A stretch of DNA of 49,319 nucleotides, taken from Chitinispirillales bacterium. GTDB lineage: Bacteria; Fibrobacterota; Chitinivibrionia; Chitinivibrionales; Chitinivibrionaceae. The position numbers and the translations under genes are program-made. The notes under the pieces are model-generated. The model searched no databases, was not told where the DNA came from, and was given only the letters and a program-made list of their open reading frames with translations. Where the stretch lies: the NCBI GenBank assembly GCA_031254455.1, contig JAIRUI010000103.1, positions 1-49,319 of the forward strand, given 5' to 3'. Of this stretch, positions 17,087-26,568 are shown piece by piece; positions within the stretch are counted from its first letter, which is position 1; each line of letters opens with the position of its first letter.

Positions 17087-17344
17087 CTAAATATATACAT
17101 GTTGGTTTACTATGTGGGTCAACTTTATCGCCAAGCAATCCAAAACTGGACAATCTGGATGAATGATACTTTCCGATACAGTAGTGTTACCTTTTGCAAG
17201 CCATGTGTTTTTATCAGACTTACAAATCCCATTTTTACGTTTTAATTCCACATCGCCTCCAATTACAACAATTTTGTCTTTAATTACAAAAATACTATTT
17301 GTACAAAAGAATTACCCACATTCTCGACAAGGTATTCCATTTCA
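17087..17344 (-). pseudogene. Possible zinc-ribbon gene remnant
   Basis: Reading the minus strand from 17341, one frame gives NGIPCRECG, an internal TAA stop, FFCTNSIF, then about 66 open codons (KDKIVVIGGDVELKRKNG, then ICKSDKNTWLAKG and HPDCPVLDC) until TAG at 17087. The paired cysteines on both sides of the stop and the even residue composition look like coding sequence with a nonsense change. No start codon or ribosome site was found. I do not recognise the family. It may simply be a chance frame. Confidence 0.3.
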
Positions 17345-17623
17345 AAAATAAAAGAGGAAGTTAATTTTTCGTATTCCCAAGTAGATGAAAATCACCAAAA
17401 CGATTAACTCATTTCCTCATGGCGAGAAAATTTCGCATATGAATATAATCGTTTATGACAATATCGGCAATGTGGCATTTGAGACTGAGAGGAATTAGCG
17501 TAAAGACATATAAGTATTCAATGAAAATTGGAGTTAAGAGATAAGTACGGTACGCTTTACCGGCGGCAAATAATATTTTACCGTAGTTTTTTAATTATTG
17601 AGTATAATTATTTGAGTGTAATA

Positions 17624-20122
17624 ATGCGTAAATATTTGATTGTTTTTTTGTCTGTCGTGTTTTTTGTTTCGTGCGGAAATAATAAAAAACATTTGTCTCC
17701 GCAGGAAGATTTTGAAGAAGCTGATTCGACAATGGACGCTCTTAGTGAAATTTCTCTATTCCCGCACATAATAAACGACAATTTCGAATTAGCAATATTG
17801 GCGGATTCTATGTTATCAATTGTCGAAGATTTTTCGATAAACGGCGATTTTGACGGTGCGCAAAGAATTGTGAAAATATTGTTTGAAATTCTTCCTTTGT
17901 CCGACGAAAGCGAGAGTACGGATTTCGACAAGATTTTGAATAGGATTGCAAAGCTTTATTCGGAAAAAATGCCCCCGGCGTATTTGGATTCTGTTCCTCA
18001 ATCATTTACGGCGTTTGTTACTCGTTACCAATTCCAAATGATAATGATGGAAATTGACACTGCAAATCTTGATATGTTTCAAATCCCGATAAATTGCGCT
18101 AAAGGCTTGTCTTATGATGTTCCTATAATTTACAACAAACGAGTTCAAAAAGCGCTTTTAGCGTTGCTATCCGCAGAAAAAAGCGATAGAATGACACGCT
18201 TGCTTAACAGAAGTATGTTTTATCGTCCTTTTATGGAAAAAATGTTTGAAGAAGCTGAATTACCAAAAGATATTACTTATTTACCGCTGCTGGAAAGTGC
18301 GTTCAATCCAAAAGCGTATTCAAGAGCGCATGCATCGGGACTTTGGCAGTTTATTCCGTCAACAGGCAAAATTTTTGGACTTCGTAACAGTTATTGGCTT
18401 GACGAAAGACGCGATCCTATAAAATCCACCGTAGCGGCGATTGCATATTTCAAACGGCTTTATTCGTTATTTGACGATTGGTATTTAGCGTTGGCGTCGT
18501 ATAATTGCGGTGAAGGTAAAATCAACAGATTGCTTCGTGAAGCAAAAGAAAAAAAATCGGATGCCAATTATTGGGACTTAAAACTTCCTACAGAAACCAT
18601 GAATTATGTTCCTCTTTATATCGGTTATCAAATTATAGCAAAAAATCCCAAATGTTTCGGATATGTCATAGATTCTTCCATTGTACCTTTCCCTTATGAT
18701 ACCGTAAAAATTTCCGATTGTATAGATATGGGGAAAATAGCGAAAGGGTTGGGAATGCCTGTCGATGAATTACGTGAAATAAATCCGCATATAAAACAAT
18801 TCTGTACTCCTCCTGACGTTAACAACGTAACTCTTTATATCCCGGCAGGTAAACAGAACGCATATAAAACATTTTATGCAACACTTAAACCGGAAGATAA
18901 AGTAAAGTGGTATAGATACAAAATAGCTTCCGGCGACAATTTAGGCTCTATTGCAAATAAATTCGGAACAACTATTCAAGCGATTAAAGACATGAACAGA
19001 ATGAAAAACAATACTCTTGTCGCGGGAAGATACATACTGTTGCCTTTACCTGAAAACGAAACGACGGCAAAAAACATTATAAAAGCCGATGAAGCGGCGA
19101 AAAAAAACGTCCCTATCCGCCAGATACAAAAGCCTACAAGTGAAGATGGAAAAATAAATTATGTGATAGCTTCCGGCGAAACGCTTTATTCGATTGCAAA
19201 ACTATACGGAATTTCAGTTGATAATATTTTGAAATGGAATCCTAACATAAAACCAAAATATCTTCGTGAAGGTGATATTGTAGTTATTTATATGAATAAA
19301 CAAAATACTGCAATGGGTAAAAATACGGAAAACTTACAAAAAATGCCGCCACAATCTGAAAATCCGCATAAATATGTGGTTCAAAACGGCGATAATTTAT
19401 TTCAAATTTCAAATAAACTAAAAGTTTCACTTTCGGATTTGATTTCTTGGAACAAAAAAGACAACGATTCTCCGATTATCTATCCGGGCGAAACACTTGT
19501 TTATTACCCGTCGAAAAATTCCCCAGTCGGTACATCTGGTAATATAAAGGTAATAAAACCGTCAGTCTCCGGAAATTCCAATGTTGTTGAATATCTCGTT
19601 AAAAACGGTGACACTTTTTATAGTATAGCAAAAATGTTTTCGTCTTCGGTAGCGGAATTAGAAACGCTAAACAACATTAAAGCCGGTAACTTGAAAGCGG
19701 GGCAAACAATAAAAATTCTCGACAATACGCCTAACTTTTCCGTTAATCCGAAATCCAATTACAGCGCCTCGTCGGAAGAAACTACGACATACCGTGTTAG
19801 AAGCGGCGACACCTTTTACAGTATAGCAAGAATGTTTTCAACCACAACGGAAAAATTACAAGCATTAAACAATATGAAAGCGAACGATTTAAAAGCGGGG
19901 CAAACAATAAAAATTTCCGAAGGCAACGCTTCAATCGCATCAAAACAAAACACTTCTTTTCCTTCAATTCAAACAATCAATTACAAGGTTCAAAACGGCG
20001 ATTATTTGTATAAATTAGCAAATAAATTTAATGTTTCGGTTCAGGAAATTTGTTTGACAAATAATTTTTCTCAAAATCGCCAACTCATTGCAGGTGAAAC
20101 TATCAAAATTCCGGTGAAGTAG
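17624..20122 (+). CDS. MltD-like lytic transglycosylase lipoprotein with LysM repeats
   Basis: A predicted lipoprotein of 832 residues that cleaves murein glycan strands. The ATG at 17624 gives a clean signal peptide with lipobox FFVSC (Cys17); an upstream TTG-initiated extension is open but would bury it. A soluble lytic transglycosylase domain spans about 200-345 with catalytic Glu224 in LLESAFNP, then ASGLWQFIPSTG, and ALASYNCGEGKINRLL. A degenerate LysM-like segment (about 375-420) and six canonical LysM repeats follow, each near 45 residues with a GDTFYSIA-type core, reaching the C-terminus (ETIKIPVK). Repeats four and five share 24 identical bases, so they duplicated recently. It precedes sppA by 7 bases. 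The layout matches MltD, though E. coli MltD has fewer LysM repeats. Confidence 0.92.
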   Translation: MRKYLIVFLSVVFFVSCGNNKKHLSPQEDFEEADSTMDALSEISLFPHIINDNFELAILADSMLSIVEDFSINGDFDGAQRIVKILFEILPLSDESESTDFDKILNRIAKLYSEKMPPAYLDSVPQSFTAFVTRYQFQMIMMEIDTANLDMFQIPINCAKGLSYDVPIIYNKRVQKALLALLSAEKSDRMTRLLNRSMFYRPFMEKMFEEAELPKDITYLPLLESAFNPKAYSRAHASGLWQFIPSTGKIFGLRNSYWLDERRDPIKSTVAAIAYFKRLYSLFDDWYLALASYNCGEGKINRLLREAKEKKSDANYWDLKLPTETMNYVPLYIGYQIIAKNPKCFGYVIDSSIVPFPYDTVKISDCIDMGKIAKGLGMPVDELREINPHIKQFCTPPDVNNVTLYIPAGKQNAYKTFYATLKPEDKVKWYRYKIASGDNLGSIANKFGTTIQAIKDMNRMKNNTLVAGRYILLPLPENETTAKNIIKADEAAKKNVPIRQIQKPTSEDGKINYVIASGETLYSIAKLYGISVDNILKWNPNIKPKYLREGDIVVIYMNKQNTAMGKNTENLQKMPPQSENPHKYVVQNGDNLFQISNKLKVSLSDLISWNKKDNDSPIIYPGETLVYYPSKNSPVGTSGNIKVIKPSVSGNSNVVEYLVKNGDTFYSIAKMFSSSVAELETLNNIKAGNLKAGQTIKILDNTPNFSVNPKSNYSASSEETTTYRVRSGDTFYSIARMFSTTTEKLQALNNMKANDLKAGQTIKISEGNASIASKQNTSFPSIQTINYKVQNGDYLYKLANKFNVSVQEICLTNNFSQNRQLIAGETIKIPVK

Positions 20123-20129
20123 GAGTTAA

Positions 20130-21020
20130 ATGAAAACAAAAACGAAAATATTTTTGGCGGTGTTTGCGTCATTTGCGTTACTTTCGATTATAATAGGCAT
20201 TTCAATGGCAGGTGTTGAAAGTTCAAACTTTCAGTTCCCTAGCAGCTTTTCAAAACAAGTAGGTTTGGTAAAAATCGAAGGAATCATTAACGAATCGAAT
20301 CATATCGTCAAAAAAATAAACGGATTTCGCGACGACGACAACATAGCGGCTGTTCTTTTGAGAATCGACAGCCCGGGCGGGGCGGTTGCACCGTCGCAGG
20401 AAATTTATCAGGCGGTAAAAAATTGTGCGGTGAAAAAACCTACAATCGTAAGTATGGGAGCCGTTGCCGCAAGCGGAGGATATTATATAGCAAGCGGTGC
20501 AACACGGATTTTTGCCAACGGCGGAACACTCACCGGAAGTATCGGAGTCATTATGGAATTTCCACGATATAATAAACTTTTGGAAAAGATAGGCGTTTCA
20601 ATAGAGATTCTCGCCGCCGGAAAACTCAAAGACGCGGGAAGTCCGTTTCGAGAATTGAATCAGAACGAGCGCGAATATTTCGACAACCTTTTAAAAGATA
20701 CGCACAAGCAGTTTATTGATGATGTTTGCGACGGTCGAAGTATGGAATTCGAAAATGTAAAATTACTCGCAGAAGGACAGATATTCACCGGAAACCAAGC
20801 GCATTCAAACGGACTTATCGATACTCTTGGGACATTTGATGACGCAAAAAATTATATTTTGGAGACTTGTGAACTTCCAGAAACAACGGTTTTTCTGGAG
20901 AAAAGCAAAAAAGAAAAATACGATTTTATGGAAGAGTTTTTTCTGAAAACCCCGATTAAAAATCTATTTTCCGGTTTTCATAAGAGTGGAATTTATTACA
21001 TTTGCGAATCACTGCTATGA
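20130..21020 (+). CDS. sppA: Signal peptide peptidase SppA (short form)
   Basis: A 296-residue S49 serine protease with one N-terminal membrane anchor (about 7-27). The catalytic serine is in AASGGYYIAS and the general-base lysine in GKLKDAGSPFRELN; DSPGGAV is the conserved first-strand motif. It probably degrades cleaved signal peptides at the membrane. Its length fits the 36-kDa single-domain form rather than the E. coli 67-kDa form. It shares ATGA with the next gene, so the two are translationally coupled. Confidence 0.93.
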   Translation: MKTKTKIFLAVFASFALLSIIIGISMAGVESSNFQFPSSFSKQVGLVKIEGIINESNHIVKKINGFRDDDNIAAVLLRIDSPGGAVAPSQEIYQAVKNCAVKKPTIVSMGAVAASGGYYIASGATRIFANGGTLTGSIGVIMEFPRYNKLLEKIGVSIEILAAGKLKDAGSPFRELNQNEREYFDNLLKDTHKQFIDDVCDGRSMEFENVKLLAEGQIFTGNQAHSNGLIDTLGTFDDAKNYILETCELPETTVFLEKSKKEKYDFMEEFFLKTPIKNLFSGFHKSGIYYICESLL

Positions 21021-22147
21021 AAATCGCCGAACGATATAACGGAATTGAGATTTCCGAAATTCGAAAAATGAACGCTTTAGCAAAGAAAACCACCATAAAT
21101 TTGGGGATCGGACAACTGCCGAACTTACTTCCAAATTTTCTACGTGAAGCAGGCGGCAAGGCGTTTATTGACGGCAAAGCGGGATACACTTCAAACATAG
21201 GCGATGAAAATTTACGAAAAGCGATCATTAAAGAATTCAACGAGGAAAACGCGCTTAACTTCACGGAAAATAACGTAATTATCACAAACGGTTCACAAGG
21301 ATCTATATGGAACGTTTTCAGTGCATATATAGATTTAGGCGACAAAGTACTTTTACCGAATATTTGTTTTTCTGCCTATGAAACTGTGGTAAAGATTCAC
21401 GGCGGAACAGTGATTTTTTACAAATTAACCGATGATTTTCAAATTGATCTCTTGGATTTACAAAAACAATTAAAACTTAATCCGGACACAAAATTCGTCT
21501 TGATAAATTCTCCGTCGAACCCTTGCGGAAGCGTTTTTGAAAAAGAAAAAATCAAAGAATTTTGCGAAATTGTCAATGAATACGATTGCTGTGTTATCAG
21601 CGACGAAGTTTACAACAAATTATATTTCGGTGAAAAACCGCACTCCCCTGCCATGTTTGCGAAAAATTTCATTATCATAAATGCAATTTCTAAACGTTGT
21701 GCGGCAACAGGGTTGCGAATCGGTTGGGCGATTACAAAAGAAGAAATAATAAAGCGATTGATCATAGCGAATCAATACACTTGTACTTGCGCAAATTCAA
21801 TATCACAACTTATTGGGATTGAGGCATTTAGCGATGATTGTTTAAAGTTCTGCAAGAAAATTCGAGATGACTTAGGGCATAACGCAAATTTGATTTATGA
21901 AACGCTTAACAGCATTCCTAAGATTTCAGCAGTTAAGCCGCAAGGAGCGTTTTATTGTATGCCTGACGTTTCATATTTTGGAAACTCAAAAGAGGTTGCG
22001 GTAAAATTACTGGAAACTTGCGATATTTTAACGATTCCCGGTATTGCTTTTGGAATTAACGGAGATAAATATATAAGAATTTCCTTTGCCGCCGAAACAG
22101 ATCTACTTAAAATTGCATTGAAAAAGATGAAAGCATTTTTTAATTAG
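21017..22147 (+). CDS. PLP-dependent class I/II aminotransferase
   Basis: A 376-residue fold-type I aminotransferase. The start at 21017 overlaps the sppA stop (ATGA). The PLP lysine lies in INAISKRCAATGLRIGW. The cofactor-binding strand TNGSQGSIW, the NSPSNPCG turn, the aspartate in VISDEVYNKLYF and the C-terminal substrate arginine in KYIRISFA are all present. The general architecture fits aspartate/alanine/aromatic aminotransferases, and the exact substrate cannot be read from the sequence. The Lys is followed by Arg-Cys instead of the usual small residues, a mild oddity. It lies between sppA and metA; a role in amino-acid synthesis is likely. Confidence 0.88.
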   Translation: MKIAERYNGIEISEIRKMNALAKKTTINLGIGQLPNLLPNFLREAGGKAFIDGKAGYTSNIGDENLRKAIIKEFNEENALNFTENNVIITNGSQGSIWNVFSAYIDLGDKVLLPNICFSAYETVVKIHGGTVIFYKLTDDFQIDLLDLQKQLKLNPDTKFVLINSPSNPCGSVFEKEKIKEFCEIVNEYDCCVISDEVYNKLYFGEKPHSPAMFAKNFIIINAISKRCAATGLRIGWAITKEEIIKRLIIANQYTCTCANSISQLIGIEAFSDDCLKFCKKIRDDLGHNANLIYETLNSIPKISAVKPQGAFYCMPDVSYFGNSKEVAVKLLETCDILTIPGIAFGINGDKYIRISFAAETDLLKIALKKMKAFFN

Positions 22148-22187
22148 AACAAATAGTATTTTCCTCGTAAAAAAAGGAAATTAAATT

Positions 22188-23081
22188 ATGACGATAATAA
22201 TACCAAATGATTACCATGCCAAAGAATCGCTTGAACAACGCAGGATTCATTGTATTCACGAAGCGGCGGCAAGCAAGCAAGACATCAGACCGTTAAGAAT
22301 TGGGATTTTGAATATTATGCCGGAAGTAGAAAACTACGAATTTAATCTTTTGTTTTCACTTGGAAGAAGCATTTTACAAATTGAACCGATTTGGATAAAA
22401 CTAAACAATCATGAATACTTCAGTTCCGATCAAGACCATTTAGAAAGAAATTACGTTTTTTTTAAAGATGCTGTCAAACAAAAGCACTTAGACGGGTTGA
22501 TAATAAGCGGCGCTCCCGTAGAACATTTGCCGTTTGAACAGGTAAAATATTGGCAGGAATTACTCGAAATCGTCACATATGCAAGAAAAAATATCGTTTC
22601 AACGTTAGGAATTTGCTGGGGTGGACTCGCACTCGCAAAATATTTGGGGATTCCAAAAATTGATTATAAAGAAAAATTATTTGGTATTTTTGAAACGGAA
22701 AATATATGTAAAAGCCATGTGATAACCGGTGAAATGGATGATATTTATTGGTGCCCCAACAGCCGTCATGCAGGAATTTGCGATAAAGAACTTGAAACCG
22801 CACAAGAAGATGGGATTATAAATCTACTCGCTCGTTCCGCAGAAGCAGGGTACGTCATTTTTGAATCCAGCGATAAAAGATTTCTTATGCATTTAGGACA
22901 TTTTGAATATGATGCCGACCGATTAGTCATGGAATACAAAAGAGACGTTGCAAGGGGCAAAACAAATGTTAAAGCGCCTAAAAACGTGGATCTAAAAAAT
23001 CCGGTAAACCGTTGGCGTACGCAAAATTTAGAATTTTTTACTCAATGGATCAGATATGTTTATGAAAAAACACCTTTTTAA
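22188..23081 (+). CDS. metA: Homoserine O-acyltransferase MetA (acetyl-type predicted)
   Basis: A 297-residue MetA/MetX-like acyltransferase that activates homoserine for methionine synthesis. Visible are the acyl-accepting Cys143 in GICWGG, the catalytic pair His238/Glu240 in HLGHFEYD, and SGAPVEHL with Glu112. In characterised enzymes Glu at this position (111 in E. coli numbering) goes with acetyl-CoA, while Gly goes with succinyl-CoA, so acetylation is predicted. Several positions differ from the usual family consensus (ENYEFN instead of KIxTE near residue 48; CWGG instead of CWGA; HFE instead of HPE), so it is divergent. No SAM riboswitch is visible in the 40-base leader. hom, the preceding step, is encoded at 40985. 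Confidence 0.9.
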   Translation: MTIIIPNDYHAKESLEQRRIHCIHEAAASKQDIRPLRIGILNIMPEVENYEFNLLFSLGRSILQIEPIWIKLNNHEYFSSDQDHLERNYVFFKDAVKQKHLDGLIISGAPVEHLPFEQVKYWQELLEIVTYARKNIVSTLGICWGGLALAKYLGIPKIDYKEKLFGIFETENICKSHVITGEMDDIYWCPNSRHAGICDKELETAQEDGIINLLARSAEAGYVIFESSDKRFLMHLGHFEYDADRLVMEYKRDVARGKTNVKAPKNVDLKNPVNRWRTQNLEFFTQWIRYVYEKTPF

Positions 23082-23135
23082 TTTTTTACAGTTTACAATA
23101 ACGTATTTTTCGAAACATGATGTTAGGAGGAACCA

Positions 23136-24665
23136 TTGTATAACATTGACGACGATAAAGAAAATCTGCAAATTTTAGTAGTCGATGACGATGAATTTGT
23201 CGCAAACCTTCTCGCTAAATCACTTAAAAGATTATACAGCACTGAGATAGTTGATAATATCTCCGATGCAGTAAAAATATTTGAAGAAAAATATGTTGAT
23301 ATTCTTATAACCGACTTGAATTTAGGGGACGAATCTGGAATTACGCTCGCCAAAATCGCCAGAAAATATGATCCCAACATTGAAATAATTTTTATAACGG
23401 GATTCGCTTCTTTTGAAAATGCAAAAATAGCGCTTGATTTAGGTATTGTCGAATATATGACAAAACCGATAGATATAGGAGAATTATTTTCAACGGTAGA
23501 AAAAACGCTTCATATGCGTAAATTTAATATGAAAGCAATAACTTTTTCACAATCAATTAAAAAAGAAGTATTAGAATTGGGGAAGCACGTAGATCAAGTT
23601 ATTTCCATTCACAAACTACTGCAAAAAATGAATCAGGCAATAGATATCAACGATACGGCGAATATGCTTCTTACAGAAATTTCCAAAATAACCGATTCCA
23701 AAGCGCTTATAATGGGAATAAATGTATTAGGTTATTTAGATATTTACGCTTATTCATCTCAAAGCGCCTTAAAACGTGAAGATGTAGTAAATCTTCTTAC
23801 AAGTTTCTGGAGACGGGAAATGATTAATTCCGGACTTTCACTTTTACATATTCGTGATGGAACATATCCGTTAGTAATATTTAACGGTAATAGTAATGAT
23901 ACTTTTTCTCCTCATAAAATTTCTTGTACACTTACTTCTTCCATATCAATTTTCGGAGAAGAAATCGGATTCATTTCGGTATATAATAACATTGATGCCG
24001 AAATTGACGAAAACGAAGAAACATCGTTTTATATTATAACTCCTCTTATCGCTCCGGCGTTATATCGCGGATACTTGGAGAAAAAAACGCGATATTTAGC
24101 GCAAACCGATGGTCTTACCGGCGTTACAAACCGAAGAGTGTTTAACGAGATTATGATAAAAGAAATTACGGCGGCTATACAAAATAAAATGCCATTATCG
24201 CTTTTAATGATAGACATTGACTTTTTCAAAAAAATTAATGATACTTACGGACATCTTGTCGGCGACGACGTTCTGAAGAAGATGGCTGAAATAATTTCCA
24301 AAATAATCCGCAAACGCGATAATCTGGCTAGATTCGGCGGTGAAGAATTTACAATTATTTATACTGATTCCGATATAGGCGGTGCAGTTGACTTTTCGGA
24401 AAAAATTCGCAAAGCCATCGAAAACTATTCTATTAAAGTTGAAGACAGTGTTGTAAAATTTACAGTAAGTATTGGTGTTTCGTGTTTTTACGGTGACGTT
24501 AACGATATTACAACGACAAATTTGCATGCGGTTTCCAAAGTATCTGAGACATTAATCAAAAATTCCGACGTTGCAATGTACGCCGCAAAACAAAACGGCA
24601 GAAATTGCGTTTACTATTTTGATGAAAAAACCAATAAAGCGAACCCTCAAAGCGAATTTAAATAA
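23136..24665 (+). CDS. Response regulator with GGDEF diguanylate cyclase domain
   Basis: A 509-residue protein. The start is TTG at 23136, chosen because AGGAGG is placed 5 bases upstream. A receiver domain (about 10-125) has the acidic pair Asp17-19, phosphoacceptor Asp60 and Lys110. A middle region (about 150-310) resembles a GAF-type sensor. The C-terminal GGDEF domain has the intact active site GGEEF (401-405) and an inhibitory RxxD site (Arg392-Asp395), so it should make c-di-GMP and be feedback-inhibited. A partner histidine kinase is not in the window. The output is probably motility or surface-related, which is inference. Confidence 0.92.
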   Translation: MYNIDDDKENLQILVVDDDEFVANLLAKSLKRLYSTEIVDNISDAVKIFEEKYVDILITDLNLGDESGITLAKIARKYDPNIEIIFITGFASFENAKIALDLGIVEYMTKPIDIGELFSTVEKTLHMRKFNMKAITFSQSIKKEVLELGKHVDQVISIHKLLQKMNQAIDINDTANMLLTEISKITDSKALIMGINVLGYLDIYAYSSQSALKREDVVNLLTSFWRREMINSGLSLLHIRDGTYPLVIFNGNSNDTFSPHKISCTLTSSISIFGEEIGFISVYNNIDAEIDENEETSFYIITPLIAPALYRGYLEKKTRYLAQTDGLTGVTNRRVFNEIMIKEITAAIQNKMPLSLLMIDIDFFKKINDTYGHLVGDDVLKKMAEIISKIIRKRDNLARFGGEEFTIIYTDSDIGGAVDFSEKIRKAIENYSIKVEDSVVKFTVSIGVSCFYGDVNDITTTNLHAVSKVSETLIKNSDVAMYAAKQNGRNCVYYFDEKTNKANPQSEFK

Positions 24666-24677
24666 AAGTTTTGTTTT

Positions 24678-25799
24678 ATGGAAGATAATATTCCCAAAAT
24701 CTCCGTAATTGTCGGCGGCAATCAATTTGAGATGCGAAACGCGAAAGCGAATTTCATTGCAAAAGCCGAAAAATTATATCCCAACAACAGAAGTGAGTAT
24801 TTTAACGGCGCCGATGGAATTTCATTCGATGAATTTGCGTTGGAAATGATAACCGTATCAATGTTTGGCGAGGCGAGATTTTTATTCATAAACCACGCCG
24901 AAAGTAAAAATGCACTGCTTTTAAAATCTAATTTTGAAATTTTTGAGAAAAACATGGAACACTGTGTCGGTGAAGTTTTTGTTTTTGTAGAATTAGACGA
25001 AAATTCCGATGAAAAAACGGTGAAAAATTGCTTTTCGATAAACGAATTATCCGAAAAATTAAAACAGACGACGCTAAAATTCAACGGTTCGTTTTTGCAA
25101 TACAAGGCGATGAAAGAATATGAAATTCCTAAATGGGTCGTTAAAAAAACAAATGAACTTTTTAATAGAGAAATAAGCGAACAAGATGCGGAATTGTTTG
25201 TAAAATATTGCGGTGCGGATTTGGGAGTTTTGAACGGGGAACTGCGAAAAATCGACTCGACGCTTCCGTCGAGAAAAGAAATATCCCTAAATGATATAAA
25301 AGAACTTGTAGGAGATAACAGACAAGTTTCGGCGGAAGAAGCGATAGCTTTTATCGGATTTCGCAAATGGAATAAAGAAGCACTTGCAGCGTTTGAAAAC
25401 TATGCAAACAAAAACAATAGTTTTGCCATACCTTTTATATCGGAATTGTTTAGAAAATTTTGGATTTTATTAAAAATTCGTCTGTACTGCGAAGAAAACT
25501 CGACAAAAGCAAACGCTTATTTTAAAAGTTATGATAGAGAAACTAAAAATCAAATTGCGTTTGAAATAGGCGTCGCCGCCGGAATTTTGAGCGAATCACA
25601 GAAAAAAGCGGTATTCCCGATTGTTATAAAGCCACAACTAATTGAGCAGGCGAAGAATTACTCAAAATCGCAGTTTTACGAAATAATAAAAACGATAACC
25701 CGATATGATAAAGAAATTAAAAACGGTGAAATAAAATCGGATTCTCAAAAAGAAACAATCAAAGATTTATGCCGAAAAATCGCGAGAATCGGAAAATAA
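24678..25799 (+). CDS. holA: DNA polymerase III subunit delta (HolA-like)
   Basis: A 373-residue protein that matches the delta clamp-loader subunit in length and layout: an N-terminal AAA+-like fold without a P-loop (SVIVGGNQFEMRNAK; AEKLYP), then DLGVLNGELRKIDS, and the C-terminal helical region with IPFISELFRKFWILLKIRL. The delta subunit opens the sliding clamp and works with DnaX, which is also in this window. Sequence conservation is low for this family generally. It lies 12 bases after the regulator gene and 1 base before truA. Confidence 0.8.
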   Translation: MEDNIPKISVIVGGNQFEMRNAKANFIAKAEKLYPNNRSEYFNGADGISFDEFALEMITVSMFGEARFLFINHAESKNALLLKSNFEIFEKNMEHCVGEVFVFVELDENSDEKTVKNCFSINELSEKLKQTTLKFNGSFLQYKAMKEYEIPKWVVKKTNELFNREISEQDAELFVKYCGADLGVLNGELRKIDSTLPSRKEISLNDIKELVGDNRQVSAEEAIAFIGFRKWNKEALAAFENYANKNNSFAIPFISELFRKFWILLKIRLYCEENSTKANAYFKSYDRETKNQIAFEIGVAAGILSESQKKAVFPIVIKPQLIEQAKNYSKSQFYEIIKTITRYDKEIKNGEIKSDSQKETIKDLCRKIARIGK

Positions 25800-25800
25800 T

Positions 25801-26553
25801 ATGCGCCTTTTTTCACGTGTGGAATATGACGGAACAAACTTTTCGGGATGGCAAATTCAGCCTAACAATATTTCAGTTCAGGGTGAATTAGAAAAAGCCG
25901 TTTTACAAATTGTCGGCAGACAAATTTCGATTACTGGATCTGGCAGAACGGACGCAGGCGTCCACGCGAGAAATCAAGGAATTCATTTTGATATTCCCGA
26001 TGAAATTTGCGGGAAATTTTTGGATTTAAAAAAATTTTCCTATCAAATAAATTCTGTTTTGCCGCAAACAATAGCAGTTTTTGAAATGCAAAAAGTTAAA
26101 GATGATTTTCATGCGAGATTCAGTGCTGTCGAACGAACTTACCATTACTATATTTCACTAAAAAAAAATCCGCTTTCCGCAAATTCTGTCGTATTTTTCG
26201 GATATAAATTAGACTTGAGAAAAATTGAGCAAGAGTTACAAGGTATAATCGGAACACACTATTTTAAGGCGTTTTGCTCGTCAAATAATCAGTTAGACCG
26301 CTTTTTTTGCACGGTAAACTCAGCGGAATTGATAAACATAAGCAAAGATTTATTTTACATAAAAATATCCGCCAACAGATTCCTTTACAATATGGTCAGG
26401 ACAATAGTCGGAACACTTATCGATATTTCTCGTGGAAAAATAAATTCTACATTACTTGAAATTATCGACAAAAACGACAGAAAACTTGCAGGAATTAACG
26501 CTCCAGCCAAAGGGTTGGTTTTAGAAAACGTGAGATATGAATGTCTGTATTAA
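25801..26553 (+). CDS. truA: tRNA pseudouridine(38-40) synthase
   Basis: A 250-residue TruA. The catalytic aspartate is in SGRTDAGVHA, preceded by the N-terminal VEYDGTNFSGWQIQP and followed by FSAVERTYHYYI and NRFLYNMVRTIVGT. It modifies positions 38-40 of several tRNAs. It starts 1 base after holA and ends 15 bases from the convergent transketolase gene, with no terminator hairpin between. Confidence 0.95.
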   Translation: MRLFSRVEYDGTNFSGWQIQPNNISVQGELEKAVLQIVGRQISITGSGRTDAGVHARNQGIHFDIPDEICGKFLDLKKFSYQINSVLPQTIAVFEMQKVKDDFHARFSAVERTYHYYISLKKNPLSANSVVFFGYKLDLRKIEQELQGIIGTHYFKAFCSSNNQLDRFFCTVNSAELINISKDLFYIKISANRFLYNMVRTIVGTLIDISRGKINSTLLEIIDKNDRKLAGINAPAKGLVLENVRYECLY

Positions 26554-26568
26554 AACTAATTTAAACCG

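Larger units (their letters stand above)
16965..17623. other. Gene-poor 659-base gap
   Basis: It lies between the divergent GtrII-like gene and the LysM lipoprotein gene. It holds an inverted repeat (17031-17069) and a possible minus-strand gene remnant (17087-17344). The rest (17345-17623) has only short frames, such as a 19-codon one starting at 17440, and an AT-rich region (TAATAT at 17570-17575) that may serve the downstream gene. Confidence 0.5.

Noticed and set aside
22148..22187. SAM riboswitch before metA
   Set aside because: The gap is only 40 bases and holds no helix set of that kind.
24722..25366. 214-codon open frame antisense to holA
   Set aside because: It is Ser/Phe-rich, as expected for the reverse frame of a Lys/Glu-rich gene, and holA itself is well supported.
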